A stretch of DNA of 64,000 bases from Chryseobacterium sp. (GTDB lineage: Bacteria; Bacteroidota; Bacteroidia; Flavobacteriales; Weeksellaceae), in the NCBI GenBank assembly GCA_027492795.1, contig JAPUEB010000035.1, positions 127,221 through 191,220 of the forward strand, in the 5' to 3' direction. Under the pieces are notes generated by a model that ran no database searches, was not told where the DNA came from, and worked only from the letters and a program-made list of their open reading frames with translations. The position numbers and the translations under genes are program-made. Shown here one piece after another: positions 26,414-34,379 of the stretch; within the stretch, counting starts at the first letter, position 1, and every line of letters begins with the position of its first letter.

Positions 26414-27221
26414 GAAATATTTTTCTTTACTTCTGTTTTTTGCAGCCCTTTTGGTTGCTGCACAGTTCAAAGTACCCGAAAAACCGGCAGTGCTTTATCC
26501 TGTTTTCGACCAGGTAGGAATGCTGAACGATACAGAAAAAGAAATGCTGAACCAAAAACTGATCAAATTCCGCGATTCTTCATCAGTGCAGATTGCAGTA
26601 GTAATCGTACCAACAACCAACGGAGAAGACGTTAATTTTGCAGCTTGGCAAATTGGCGAGAAATGGGGAATTCGGAACAAGGAAACCAAAAACGGCGTTG
26701 TTTTTCTCATCGCAAAAGACGATAGAACAATGTCGATTCAGCAAGGCCGCGATGCGGAACAATATCTCACCGCTTCGGTTGCAGGGCAGATTTTGGATTA
26801 TTTGGTAACTCCATATTTCAAACAAGGACAGTTTTACGACGGCATCAACCGCGGAACATCCGGAATAATGGACGCTCTGAAAGGTAAATTTAAACCCATT
26901 GTTCAGGAAAACCAAGACAACGGCGGAGATTTAAGTCTATTTCAAATTTTACTCATCGCTTTTTTCATTTTTATTATTTTGAGTTTCATTTTCCGCAACA
27001 ACAACCGAGGTGGTGGAAGCAACAACGACGATGACGACTACGTTATCATTTCCCGACGCGGAAGAAGACATTATCCGGGAGGATTTTTCCCGTTCCCAGG
27101 AAGTTTTGGTGGCGGTAGTTTTGGTGGCGGTTCCGGTGGTGGATTTGGAGGAGGCTTCGGCGGATTTGGCGGCGGCGGTGGCGGCGGTTTCGGCGGCGGC
27201 GGTGCTTCCGGAGGTTGGTAA
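26394..27221 (+). CDS. TPM domain membrane protein, YgcG family
   Basis: The 275-aa protein has a signal peptide (residues about 8-23, ending AAQF) and a periplasmic TPM domain (VFDQVGMLNDTEKEMLN..., GEKWGIRNKETKNGVVFLIA). A membrane helix (about 185-203) and an extremely Gly/Phe/Ser-rich tail (GGGSFGGG-type) from about residue 228 to the end follow. This is the classic YgcG layout next to LemA. The upstream overlap of 20 nt indicates one operon. The glycine tail gives a GGC-rich DNA tract that runs into a purine minisatellite right after the stop codon. Confidence 0.9.
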   Translation: MRLVSLKKYFSLLLFFAALLVAAQFKVPEKPAVLYPVFDQVGMLNDTEKEMLNQKLIKFRDSSSVQIAVVIVPTTNGEDVNFAAWQIGEKWGIRNKETKNGVVFLIAKDDRTMSIQQGRDAEQYLTASVAGQILDYLVTPYFKQGQFYDGINRGTSGIMDALKGKFKPIVQENQDNGGDLSLFQILLIAFFIFIILSFIFRNNNRGGGSNNDDDDYVIISRRGRRHYPGGFFPFPGSFGGGSFGGGSGGGFGGGFGGFGGGGGGGFGGGGASGGW

Positions 27222-27223
27222 AA

Positions 27224-27257
27224 GAGATGGAAGATGGAAGATGGAAGATGGAAGATG
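27224..27257 (+). repeat. Purine-rich ATGGAAG minisatellite
   Basis: At least four tandem ATGGAAG units follow the YgcG-like stop codon directly. The unit is almost identical to that at 24592. Confidence 0.8.
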
Positions 27258-27297
27258 TGAGTTTGAAGTCGGGAGACCGAAGTCCGATGACAATTCT

Positions 27298-27329
27298 AAC
27301 TGCATCAAACAATTTCAAACAACATCAAA
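27298..27329 (+). repeat. Dispersed CAAACAACATCAAA repeat (partial copy)
   Basis: Thirty of 32 bases match 31922-31953. Here only the right-hand arm of the palindrome found there is present. Confidence 0.65.
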
Positions 27330-27338
27330 AAAACAAAA

Positions 27339-27368
27339 AAAATCAGCCAAGTTTTTGGCTGATTTTTT
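27339..27368 (+). terminator. lemA operon terminator
   Basis: Stem AATCAGCCAA / TTGGCTGATT followed by a T-run; A-rich on the 5' side. Confidence 0.85.
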
Positions 27369-27400
27369 CTTTCCGACTTTCATAAGAAATTTCAAATCGC

Positions 27401-27408
27401 TATTTTTG
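27401..27408 (+). promoter_or_regulatory. -7 box of the kefF/kefC operon
   Basis: TATTTTTG matches TAnnTTTG 14 nt before a TTG start codon at 27423, supporting that start and a very short leader. Confidence 0.5.
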
Positions 27409-27422
27409 AAAAAAACGGAAAA

Positions 27423-27944
27423 TTGAAGAATACGCTGGTTCTTTTTGCACACCCTTATCTGGAACATTCCAAATCGAATTTGGAGCTGATTAATTTCTAT
27501 GTGCGGCATCAGCATTACAATTTTCGGGATTTGTATGAAGAATTTCCAGATTTTCACATTCCGGCTTTTAGGGAAAGAAAAAGTCTATCGAAATATGAAC
27601 GCTTAATTATCCATTTTCCACTGATATTTTTTGGAATTCCGCCGCTTTTGAAACTTTGGATTGACGAAGTTTTCGACCTCAACTGGCAAAAAGAATCCGA
27701 AGAAAATCCATTGGAAAACATCGAAGCGACAATTTTGGTTACCACCAACGGAAAAGAAGAGGAGTTTTCGCACGATGGAAAATTTGGTTTTACGGTTGAG
27801 GAATTTATTTCTGGGCTGATTGTAGTTTTGAAACAAAATGGAATTATCATCCGAGAAATTGTGAAAATCTTCAATGTAGATCAATTAAATAAAAAGGAAA
27901 TCATCACACACAAACATCATTTTCAAGCCATTTTAAAGGAATAA
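27423..27944 (+). CDS. KefF-like NAD(P)H:quinone oxidoreductase
   Basis: The 173-aa protein has the flavodoxin-like NQO/KefF fold: LVLFAHPYLEHSKSN at the N-terminus (FMN phosphate region), FRDLYEEFPDF, a IIHFPLIFFGIPPLLKLWID motif and FTVEEFISG near the end. The only good start is TTG at 27423, just downstream of a -7 box, and the protein then starts in the normal place for the family. It lies 4 nt upstream of the KefC-type antiporter. In E. coli KefF activates KefC during electrophile stress; the pairing suggests the same ancillary role. Confidence 0.85.
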   Translation: MKNTLVLFAHPYLEHSKSNLELINFYVRHQHYNFRDLYEEFPDFHIPAFRERKSLSKYERLIIHFPLIFFGIPPLLKLWIDEVFDLNWQKESEENPLENIEATILVTTNGKEEEFSHDGKFGFTVEEFISGLIVVLKQNGIIIREIVKIFNVDQLNKKEIITHKHHFQAILKE

Positions 27945-27948
27945 TAGT

Positions 27949-29802
27949 ATGGAAGGAGGCGTTGCAATGACAATACTTATTTTTCTGGGTGCAGCTATTA
28001 TAATGGCTCCACTGGTAAAAAAATTGGGTTTAAGCTCGGTAATCGGTTATATAATTGGCGGAATTATTATTGGTCCTTTCGTACTGAAATTGGTAGGAAA
28101 AGAAACCGACAACATTATGCACACTACAGAATTTGGTGTTGTGATGCTGCTTTTCCTTGTCGGTTTGGAACTGGAACCCAAAAAATTCTGGGCGATGCGG
28201 AAGAAAATCCTCGGTTTGGGACTCAGCCAAATGTTGATTACCATTTTCATCCTCGCCATTATTTTTATTTTTGCAGGTTGGAGAACGGATCATGCTTTGG
28301 CGGTTGCAATTTGCTTTTCACTTTCATCTACGGCAATAGTTTTGCAGACGCTTCAGGAAAAAAACCTTTTCCGAACTGCAGCCGGAGAATCTTCGTTTTC
28401 CACATTGCTTTTTCAGGATATTGCAGTGATTCCCATTTTGGCAATATTGCCTATTATCGCCAACTATAATCCACCGGAAAAAGAAACCGCTTTTACACTA
28501 TTAATTCAGGAACTTCCAAGTTGGTTGCAGCCATTCTCCATTATTTTTGGAATGAGCGCACTCGTTTTGTTGGGGAAATTCGTTTTTGTTCCATTTTTAA
28601 GATACGTTTCAAAATCGAACATGAGCGAATTGCTCACAGCTTCTTCCCTATTTTTGGTGATCGGCGTTTCCGAACTGATGGTTGCGGTAGGATTAAGCCC
28701 CGCTTTAGGAGCTTTTATTGCAGGTGTAATGCTTGCCAACAGCGAATTTCGGAACGAATTGGAAGCACAGGTAGATCCATTTAAAGGATTGCTTTTGGCG
28801 GTATTTTTCGTGAGCGTAGGTGCATCCATCAATTTTTATGTCATCCAAAAAGATCCGATGTTCATTTTCAGCTTGGTTGCGCTGGTTTTGGCGGTTAAGT
28901 TTGTGGTTCTTTTTGGTTTGGGGAAGTTTTTCAAACTTAGTTACACGCAAAATTTTGTTTATGCGTTCGCGCTTTCACAAGTTGGAGAATTTGCTTTTGT
29001 TTTACTGAATTTTTCAGGAAAACTTTATCTTTTAAATCCTGAATTGATAGACCAAATGATGGCGGTAACTGCCATTACGATGTGCATCACACCCATTTTT
29101 TTAATCATCAATGAAAAATTTATTGACCCACTTTTTGTGGTAACAAACGACGAACCAGATGAACTGAAACTTCCTCAAGATTTAAAGCAGAAAAAAATTA
29201 TTATTGTAGGTTTCGGGCATTTTGGAAGCACCGTTGGAAGGCTTTTGCGCGCCAATAAAATTCGGGCGACAGTTTTGGACCACGATTCGGACAGGGTGCG
29301 TTTGTTGAGGAGTTATGGCTTCAAGGTGTATTATGGCGATGCAACAAGAATCCAGATTCTACGGACTGCAGGTGCAGATGATGCTGAAATTTTGGTGCTT
29401 TGTTTGGACGATCCGGAGGACAACAAATTTGTGGTAGAACTCGCAAAGGAACATTTTCCGCATTTGAAAATTTTTGTGAGAGCCAAAAACCGACTTGACG
29501 CTTATTACTACATCAACAATAACATCGAAAATATTTACCGTGAAACTTTGGGAACTGCTGTAGATATGGCAGTAGATGTTCTACAAGCAACCGGAATGCG
29601 AAAATATTCAGCACGAAGAATGGCAAAAAGATTTATGATGATCGACAAAGCTGCTGTGCGAAAATTGGCCGAAGCGCAGGAAAGCGACCATATTACTTTC
29701 ACCACCAAAGACGCGCTGCAACGGGAATCTGAATTGTTGGCTTATGACAGTTTATCCATAGAAAATGCGGATTTTGATGGAAATGATGAGGATGATAAAT
29801 AA
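27949..29802 (+). CDS. KefB/KefC-like glutathione-regulated potassium-efflux antiporter (CPA2)
   Basis: The 617-aa protein has a 12-13 helix CPA2 transporter domain (residues about 1-385; GVVMLLFLVGLELEPKKFW and SLSSTAIVLQTL motifs). A cytosolic RCK/TrkA-N domain (IIIVGFGHFGSTVGRLL near 413-430, then DHDSDRVRLLRSYG) and a charged tail follow. It should exchange K+ for H+ at the inner membrane and be gated by nucleotide or glutathione. ATG at 27949 (MEGGVAM) agrees with the KefC N-terminus. A second ATG at 27967 is preceded by AAGGAGGC with good spacing, so either start is possible. Confidence 0.9.
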   Translation: MEGGVAMTILIFLGAAIIMAPLVKKLGLSSVIGYIIGGIIIGPFVLKLVGKETDNIMHTTEFGVVMLLFLVGLELEPKKFWAMRKKILGLGLSQMLITIFILAIIFIFAGWRTDHALAVAICFSLSSTAIVLQTLQEKNLFRTAAGESSFSTLLFQDIAVIPILAILPIIANYNPPEKETAFTLLIQELPSWLQPFSIIFGMSALVLLGKFVFVPFLRYVSKSNMSELLTASSLFLVIGVSELMVAVGLSPALGAFIAGVMLANSEFRNELEAQVDPFKGLLLAVFFVSVGASINFYVIQKDPMFIFSLVALVLAVKFVVLFGLGKFFKLSYTQNFVYAFALSQVGEFAFVLLNFSGKLYLLNPELIDQMMAVTAITMCITPIFLIINEKFIDPLFVVTNDEPDELKLPQDLKQKKIIIVGFGHFGSTVGRLLRANKIRATVLDHDSDRVRLLRSYGFKVYYGDATRIQILRTAGADDAEILVLCLDDPEDNKFVVELAKEHFPHLKIFVRAKNRLDAYYYINNNIENIYRETLGTAVDMAVDVLQATGMRKYSARRMAKRFMMIDKAAVRKLAEAQESDHITFTTKDALQRESELLAYDSLSIENADFDGNDEDDK

Positions 29803-29870
29803 TTGTTGGGAATTCCTTTAGAAATAATTGTTATTGATTCTAATTTTCCTTTTTTCAAAAAATTAAATTT

Positions 29871-29878
29871 TACTTTTG
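29871..29878 (+). promoter_or_regulatory. -7 box upstream of the EamA transporter gene
   Basis: TACTTTTG matches TAnnTTTG, 18 nt before the ATG at 29897. Confidence 0.5.
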
Positions 29879-29896
29879 CCGTAGTTGCTTTTTTAA

Positions 29897-30787
29897 ATGA
29901 AAAATTCTGCACTTTTTCGCTTACATTTCATCGTATTTCTTTGGGGATTTACGGCTATTTTAGGCAAGCTGATTACGGCAAATGCACAAATTTTGGTTTT
30001 TTACAGAATGCTTTTTGCGGCTGTCTTCTTATTTATTTTCATTAGGTTTTTCAAAAAGCAAAGCATTTCGGTAAGCAGAAAACTTTTTCTTCAGCTTTTC
30101 GCTATTGGTGGTTTTATGGCGCTGCATTGGCTGTGTTTTTTTCATTCCATCAAAGTATCGAATGTTGCCATTGCTTTAAGCTGTCTGTCGCTTTCTACCC
30201 TTTTCGCATCGGTATTGGAACCCTTGATTTTTAAGAGGAAAATAGATGTTTCGGAGGTTATGATGGGAGTTGTAATCGTTATTTGCATCTCTGTAATTTT
30301 CAATATCGAATTTCATTATAAGGAAGGAATTTTTTACGGAATTTTAACGGCACTTTTCGGAACTATTTTCTCTGTATTTAATGGTAAACTTTATGGTAAA
30401 ACCTCATCTGGAAATATTATTTTTTATGAAATTTTCGGCGGTTGGATATTTGTTTTCATTTATTTTATCATCACGGGGCAAATATCTGCAGTTCATGAAA
30501 TAAGTTATACCGATTTAGCGTTAGTAACTTTATTAGCAGGAGTTTTCACGGCTTATCCAATGCTGGAATCGGTAAGTTTAATGAAATATATTTCACCTTT
30601 CACCTTAATTCTTACGGTAAATTTGGAACCGATATACGGAATTATCCTTGCTTTTTTTATCTTTGGAGAATCGGAGCAAATGAGCGTCGTTTTTTACGTG
30701 GCTTCATTGGTAATGATATTGGCGATTGTAGCAAACGGAATTTTGAAATCCCGAAAAGCCAAAAAAAACTTAAACCCCGAAGTTTAA
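29897..30787 (+). CDS. EamA/DMT family transporter
   Basis: The 296-aa protein consists of two EamA repeats with about ten membrane helices; the first repeat starts at FIVFLWGFTAILGKLI and the second near FYGILTALFGTIFSVFN. A PMLESVSLMKYISPFTLILT segment in the second repeat is typical. The C-terminus is short and basic (KSRKAKKN). The family exports small metabolites or amino acids; the substrate is not predictable. It overlaps the PorV2-like gene by 1 nt (TAATG), so the two are translationally coupled. Confidence 0.87.
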   Translation: MKNSALFRLHFIVFLWGFTAILGKLITANAQILVFYRMLFAAVFLFIFIRFFKKQSISVSRKLFLQLFAIGGFMALHWLCFFHSIKVSNVAIALSCLSLSTLFASVLEPLIFKRKIDVSEVMMGVVIVICISVIFNIEFHYKEGIFYGILTALFGTIFSVFNGKLYGKTSSGNIIFYEIFGGWIFVFIYFIITGQISAVHEISYTDLALVTLLAGVFTAYPMLESVSLMKYISPFTLILTVNLEPIYGIILAFFIFGESEQMSVVFYVASLVMILAIVANGILKSRKAKKNLNPEV

Positions 30788-31869
30788 TGAAAAAATTATC
30801 TCTATTACTCGTATTTATTAGCGTTTTTGCCAGTTCGCAAATCGTAAGAAAATATTCCAACGAATTTTTGAATATTGGAGCCGGAGCTCGCGGTCTCGGA
30901 ATGGGCGGCGCTGTTGTAAGCAGCCAAAACGATGTATATTCCCCAATGTGGAATCCTGCAGGTTTATTGGCGATAGAAAAAGATTGGCAAGCTGCAGCAA
31001 TGCACGCGGAATATTTTGAAAGCATCGCAAAATACGACTATATCGCATTTGCAAAACCTTTGGATAACAGCGGAGGTGTTTTTGCGGTTTCCGTAGTTCG
31101 TTTGGGTGTCGATAATATTTTGAACACTACACAAATGATTGATACTGAAGGAAATATAGACTACGATAAAATCACAAAATTCTCACAGGCAGATTATGCC
31201 GCATTGGTTTCCTATGCATTTCATCCTGCTGGAAATCAAAATATTAGCGCCGGTGTAAATGCAAAAATTGTTTACAGAAATGTAGGAAAATTTGCTAATG
31301 CATTCGGTTTCGGGTTTGATGCGGGAGTAATTTACCATGCAGAAAACGGCTGGAATTATGGTGCAATGGCTAGAGATATAACCACAACTGTAAATTTCTG
31401 GAATGTAGACCAAAAAAAGCTTTCCGCAATTGTAAATGGTGAAGAATTCAACCCTGCCCCGAAAGATAAAATGGAGCTTACGATGCCAAAATTAAACGTT
31501 GGAGCCAGCAAAAAATTTGAATTTGGACAATACATGTCTCTTCTCCCCGAAGCCGGATTGAATGTGGAATTTGCAAAAACTGCAGCGTTGATTTCTACCG
31601 ATGTTGCAAGTATTACACCTTATTTAGGCGCTGAATTGGAATACAATGACCTCCTTTTTGTAAGATTGGGCGTAAACAGATTTCAAAATATTACCGATAT
31701 TGAAAGCCTGAAAAGAAAAGTTTCTTTTCAACCAAGCGGAGGTATCGGAATAAAATATCGCGGATTGACGCTGGATTACGCAATTACCAACTCCGGATTT
31801 GGCGGCAGCAATTACTTCTCAAATTTTTTCTCGCTGAAGTTCGATATGGGAGTTTTCAATAACAATTAA
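30787..31869 (+). CDS. PorV/PorQ family outer-membrane protein (PorV2-like, T9SS-associated)
   Basis: The 360-aa protein has a signal peptide (residues about 1-18, ending ASSQ) followed by the characteristic NIGAGARGLGMGGAVVSSQN motif and SPMWNPAGL. It has alternating beta-strand periodicity to the C-terminus (RGLTLDYAITNSGFGGSNYF...). This is the FadL-like barrel family whose members PorV and PorQ shuttle T9SS cargo. PorV itself is usually next to porU; this separate copy fits PorV2. It may serve the T9SS cargo encoded at 13-24 kb, which is inference. Confidence 0.82.
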   Translation: MKKLSLLLVFISVFASSQIVRKYSNEFLNIGAGARGLGMGGAVVSSQNDVYSPMWNPAGLLAIEKDWQAAAMHAEYFESIAKYDYIAFAKPLDNSGGVFAVSVVRLGVDNILNTTQMIDTEGNIDYDKITKFSQADYAALVSYAFHPAGNQNISAGVNAKIVYRNVGKFANAFGFGFDAGVIYHAENGWNYGAMARDITTTVNFWNVDQKKLSAIVNGEEFNPAPKDKMELTMPKLNVGASKKFEFGQYMSLLPEAGLNVEFAKTAALISTDVASITPYLGAELEYNDLLFVRLGVNRFQNITDIESLKRKVSFQPSGGIGIKYRGLTLDYAITNSGFGGSNYFSNFFSLKFDMGVFNNN

Positions 31870-31888
31870 TTTTGAAAACGTTTGAAAA

Positions 31889-31954
31889 GTTTGATGTTGT
31901 TTGAAATTGTTATGGATAATCAACTGTATCAAACTATTTCAAACAACATCAAAC
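31889..31954. repeat. Palindromic repeat (GTTTGATGTTGTTTGAAAT)
   Basis: GTTTGATGTTGTTTGAAAT at 31889-31907 is perfectly inverted at 31936-31954 (19 bp, 28-nt loop). It lies between convergent genes and may act as a terminator. Its right half recurs at 27298-27329. Confidence 0.8.
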
Positions 31955-31970
31955 AATGTCAAACTAAAAA

Positions 31971-32480
31971 CTATTGTTTCACAAACTGAAGCTCTCCTGC
32001 AATTTTCACTTCATCGGAAACCAAAACTCCGCCTGCTTCAAGCGAAGCATTCCAGTTTAAACCAAAATCACTTCTCTTAATTTTTCCGTCGAAAGAAAAA
32101 CCTGCTTTTGTATTTCCCCAAGGATCTTGCCCGATTCCGCCGAAATCTACATCTAATTCTACTGGTTTTGTAATTCCGTTGATGGTAAGATTTCCAGAAA
32201 TATCGCCGTTCAAAGAATTGGCTTCAAAAGTAATCGTTGGAAATTTTTCAGCGTTGAAAAAATCTTCACCTTTCAAATGTGCGTCTCTGTCTGCGTTGTT
32301 GGTGTCAATTGAATCAGTTTCAACGGTTGCAGAAACTTTGGCGTTTTTGAAAGAATCGTCTTCACTTTCGATGGTTGCAGAAAAAGTGTTGAAGTTTCCT
32401 TTCACTTTAGAAATCATCATATGTTTTACGCTAAAAGTAATTTCGCTGTGAGTTGGGTCTAAATTCCAAATTGTTGCCAT
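31971..32480 (-). CDS. YceI family protein
   Basis: Starting at 32480 the protein has 169 aa, opening with the family signature ATIWNLDPTHSEITFSVKHM. It continues with the lipocalin-like strands KVKGNFNTFSATIE, DAHLKGEDFFNAEKFPTITF and KRSDFGLNWN. The fold binds polyisoprenoids or other lipids in characterised members. No signal peptide precedes the domain, so this copy should be cytoplasmic. An upstream in-frame ATG at 32543 lies 5' of the -7 box TATCTTTG (minus strand, 32513-32520) and is rejected as the start. Confidence 0.9.
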   Translation of the reverse strand: MATIWNLDPTHSEITFSVKHMMISKVKGNFNTFSATIESEDDSFKNAKVSATVETDSIDTNNADRDAHLKGEDFFNAEKFPTITFEANSLNGDISGNLTINGITKPVELDVDFGGIGQDPWGNTKAGFSFDGKIKRSDFGLNWNASLEAGGVLVSDEVKIAGELQFVKQ

Positions 32481-32512
32481 AATATTTTGTTTTAAGGTTA
32501 AAATTATTGATG

Positions 32513-32520
32513 CAAAGATA
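32513..32520 (-). promoter_or_regulatory. yceI -7 box
   Basis: Minus-strand TATCTTTG matches TAnnTTTG, 32 nt before the ATG at 32480. Confidence 0.5.
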
Positions 32521-32660
32521 GAATGGATATAAATCTTGTCCATTGATGTAGGTTAAGAAACAAAGCGATTACATATTTTAGGAAAATGACGGTCTGAACG
32601 CAGTCGAAGACTCTCCATAAAGCAGATTCGTAGATTATTTATGCTGGAATTTCAAAAAGC

Positions 32661-33425
32661 TCAAACCTTCTCCGTCAAATATTTCCAATATCGTTTTGGC
32701 ATCCATTGAATATGAAGTTTCATATTTCTGCGTTCAGGAATTCCTGTTTTTACGAAATAACGCTGCCATAGTTTTTGGTATTTCCTTTCTTCCTCGTGAT
32801 GCAATTTTTCTGAATTTCTAAACTGTTGGAGTTGCTGAAAATCAGGATAAAAAAAATGGACTTCTTTTAAATCATAGAAAATTCCGTAGTGTCGTTTCAA
32901 ATCAAAAATCATCCACTTTTGGTCTTGATAACGGGCTTTGAAATGCTTTAAAATTAAAGACAAAACATTGAAATCCGGTTCTATTTTGGCAAAAAAAACT
33001 TCGTCCTGCAATTTTTCAAAACGAACGAAAGCATTCATCCGATGAACTTCTCTCCCAACACTTTTACAAATTTTTGAAATTTCTAAAATATCGGGATTAG
33101 CAAAATCCTGCAAAATATTTTCTTTCGGATGCTTCACAGAATGACGAACTGCACTCAAAATCAATTTCTCCAAATCTTTTCTTTCGGAAAAATAAACCAA
33201 AACCAGTCGCGAAATTCCTTCTTTGCCGAGATTTTCTTCCAACTTTCTTAAAACTCGGTCGGATTTTTCGGTATTGGTGACGACTTCGTGAACTTGGGAA
33301 TATAAATTTTCCTGCGTGTAGTTTTGTTGCGAAATAATTTCTACAACGTCGTACTTGTATTCAAAAACTTCAAATACAGCGGTGAAAAGGCCTTCAAAAC
33401 TTCCGTCGTAGAGTAGTGTTGTCAA
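32661..33425 (-). CDS. TIGR03915-type putative DNA metabolism protein (DUF4130)
   Basis: The 254-aa protein opens with LYDGSFEGLFTAVFEVFEYK, the start of the DUF4130/TIGR03915 family. It has the AVRHSVKHPKENILQDFANP and VGREVHRMNAFVRFEK segments and ends with the IPERRNMKLHIQWMPKRYWK motif. Members occur next to the TIGR03916 radical-SAM protein and are predicted to work in DNA repair or modification. Here the partner lies about 950 bp upstream on the same strand (34380-35639), separated by a palindromic element and a two-gene module. No catalytic mechanism is known. Confidence 0.85.
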   Translation of the reverse strand: MTTLLYDGSFEGLFTAVFEVFEYKYDVVEIISQQNYTQENLYSQVHEVVTNTEKSDRVLRKLEENLGKEGISRLVLVYFSERKDLEKLILSAVRHSVKHPKENILQDFANPDILEISKICKSVGREVHRMNAFVRFEKLQDEVFFAKIEPDFNVLSLILKHFKARYQDQKWMIFDLKRHYGIFYDLKEVHFFYPDFQQLQQFRNSEKLHHEEERKYQKLWQRYFVKTGIPERRNMKLHIQWMPKRYWKYLTEKV

Positions 33426-33460
33426 GATTTATTAATGATAAATGATGATTGATTTCTTAG

Positions 33461-33640
33461 TACATGACAAAAAAAATGCATTCCAACCACAAAAGTCACA
33501 AAAGTAATTCATTATCAATCATGTACTTAATTTTGTTAAAGTAAAAATAAGGTTTGCACTAAAACTTATTTTCACTTTAACAAGGTGATTTATAATTTTT
33601 AAGCTTTTGTGACTTTTGTGGTTTTAAAAGTTGTCATGTA
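33461..33640. repeat. Nested palindromic element with ACCACAAAAG ends, copy 2
   Basis: Three nested inverted repeats are visible. TACATGACAA (33461-33470) pairs exactly with TTGTCATGTA (33631-33640). AACCACAAAAGTCACAAAAG (33485-33504) pairs exactly with 33604-33623. An inner hairpin GTTAAAGTAAAAATAAGGTTT (from 33535) pairs with AAACTTATTTTCACTTTAAC (to about 33582) with two mismatches. The whole 180 bp can fold on itself. There is no ORF inside. The middle arm is shared with the elements at 10111 and 58784. Confidence 0.8.
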
Positions 33641-33686
33641 TTAAAAATTGATTTACAAATTCATGCATTCATGGCAGATATTTTAT

Positions 33687-34193
33687 TCACTTTTTCAAAG
33701 AATCAATAATCTCTTTATAAGAAGACTTCAAAATATCATACAAAGAATTTTCTTTGTGGTAAATCATTGATATATAGTGCGAAGTTATTTCATCAATAAC
33801 AATTGTATCGCTCAATTTTTCCAAATTATTGCTAAAATCTTCCGAATCAAACCAAAAATTAAATTTTCTATACCTTGCTAATTCCCTATTATCAGAAGAA
33901 TCGCATACGTAAACAACGCTGTTTTCCTTATTTCTGAAAAAATGTTTTAAAATACAAATTATGGTTTCTTTCAGTTTGATATCTTTTGGCGAAAAGGCTT
34001 TGCTCACATTTTCAATATTGACGTTGTAAACATCTTTAATCATATTTTCACCTAAAGTTCCATTGAATAAATACGCGCAATCTGTAAAGGAAAGACGGTA
34101 TTCAACATTAAAATCGGTAAAAAAAGTGTAGGTTTGATTTTCAAAATCGGCAAAAACCTTATATGGGCATTCTAAATTTAATTCCTTTTTCAT
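33687..34193 (-). CDS. DUF6169-like hypothetical protein
   Basis: The 168-aa soluble protein has no signal or membrane segment. Conserved-looking segments are YTFFTDFNVEYRLSFTDC (near residues 27-44), an ETIICILKHFF helix, VYVCDSSDNRELARYRKFNFWF (near 93-114) and a YHKENSLYDIL region near the end. These resemble the Bacteroidota DUF6169 family (name from memory; function unknown). Its start lies inside the end of a 49-aa ORF (34159-34308), a 35-nt overlap, so the two are likely co-translated. The pair interrupts the TIGR03915/TIGR03916 gene pair. Confidence 0.65.
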   Translation of the reverse strand: MKKELNLECPYKVFADFENQTYTFFTDFNVEYRLSFTDCAYLFNGTLGENMIKDVYNVNIENVSKAFSPKDIKLKETIICILKHFFRNKENSVVYVCDSSDNRELARYRKFNFWFDSEDFSNNLEKLSDTIVIDEITSHYISMIYHKENSLYDILKSSYKEIIDSLKK

Positions 34194-34308
34194 TCAAAGA
34201 ATTTTTATCTATTTTGCCTTTCAGATAAGAACGAACCAATTCTTTCTCCGCCAAAAATCTTTTTGCGGAATCTCTAATAATTTGTTTTTTAGATTTTGTT
34301 TGGTTCAT
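34159..34308 (-). CDS. 49-aa small protein upstream of the DUF6169-like gene
   Basis: ATG at 34308 opens a 49-codon frame ending in TAA at 34159-34161. The peptide is basic and helical: it starts MNQTKSKKQIIRDSAKRF, then has KELVRSYLKGKIDKNSLNEK, and ends GIKFRMPI. A near-consensus promoter precedes it: -33 TTTTG (minus strand, 34351-34355), 19-nt spacer and -7 TATATTTG (34324-34331). The overlap with the DUF6169-like gene gives a compact bicistron reminiscent of toxin-antitoxin organisation. That interpretation is inference only. Confidence 0.55.
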   Translation of the reverse strand: MNQTKSKKQIIRDSAKRFLAEKELVRSYLKGKIDKNSLNEKGIKFRMPI

Positions 34309-34323
34309 AATAGTATTGATTTA

Positions 34324-34355
34324 CAAATATATAAATAACAATTTAAATACCAAAA
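34324..34355 (-). promoter_or_regulatory. Promoter of the small ORF/DUF6169 module
   Basis: Minus strand: TTTTG (34351-34355), 19-nt spacer, TATATTTG (34324-34331), then ATG at 34308. It is one of the best matches to the Bacteroidota consensus in the window. Confidence 0.6.
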
Positions 34356-34379
34356 AATCTCTCTTCCATTTAAGATAAT

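Noticed and set aside
27010-27426. Plus-strand ORF overlapping the glycine-rich tail of the YgcG-like gene
   Set aside because: It is a shadow of the GGC-rich repeat in another frame; Ala/Val-rich low-complexity translation.
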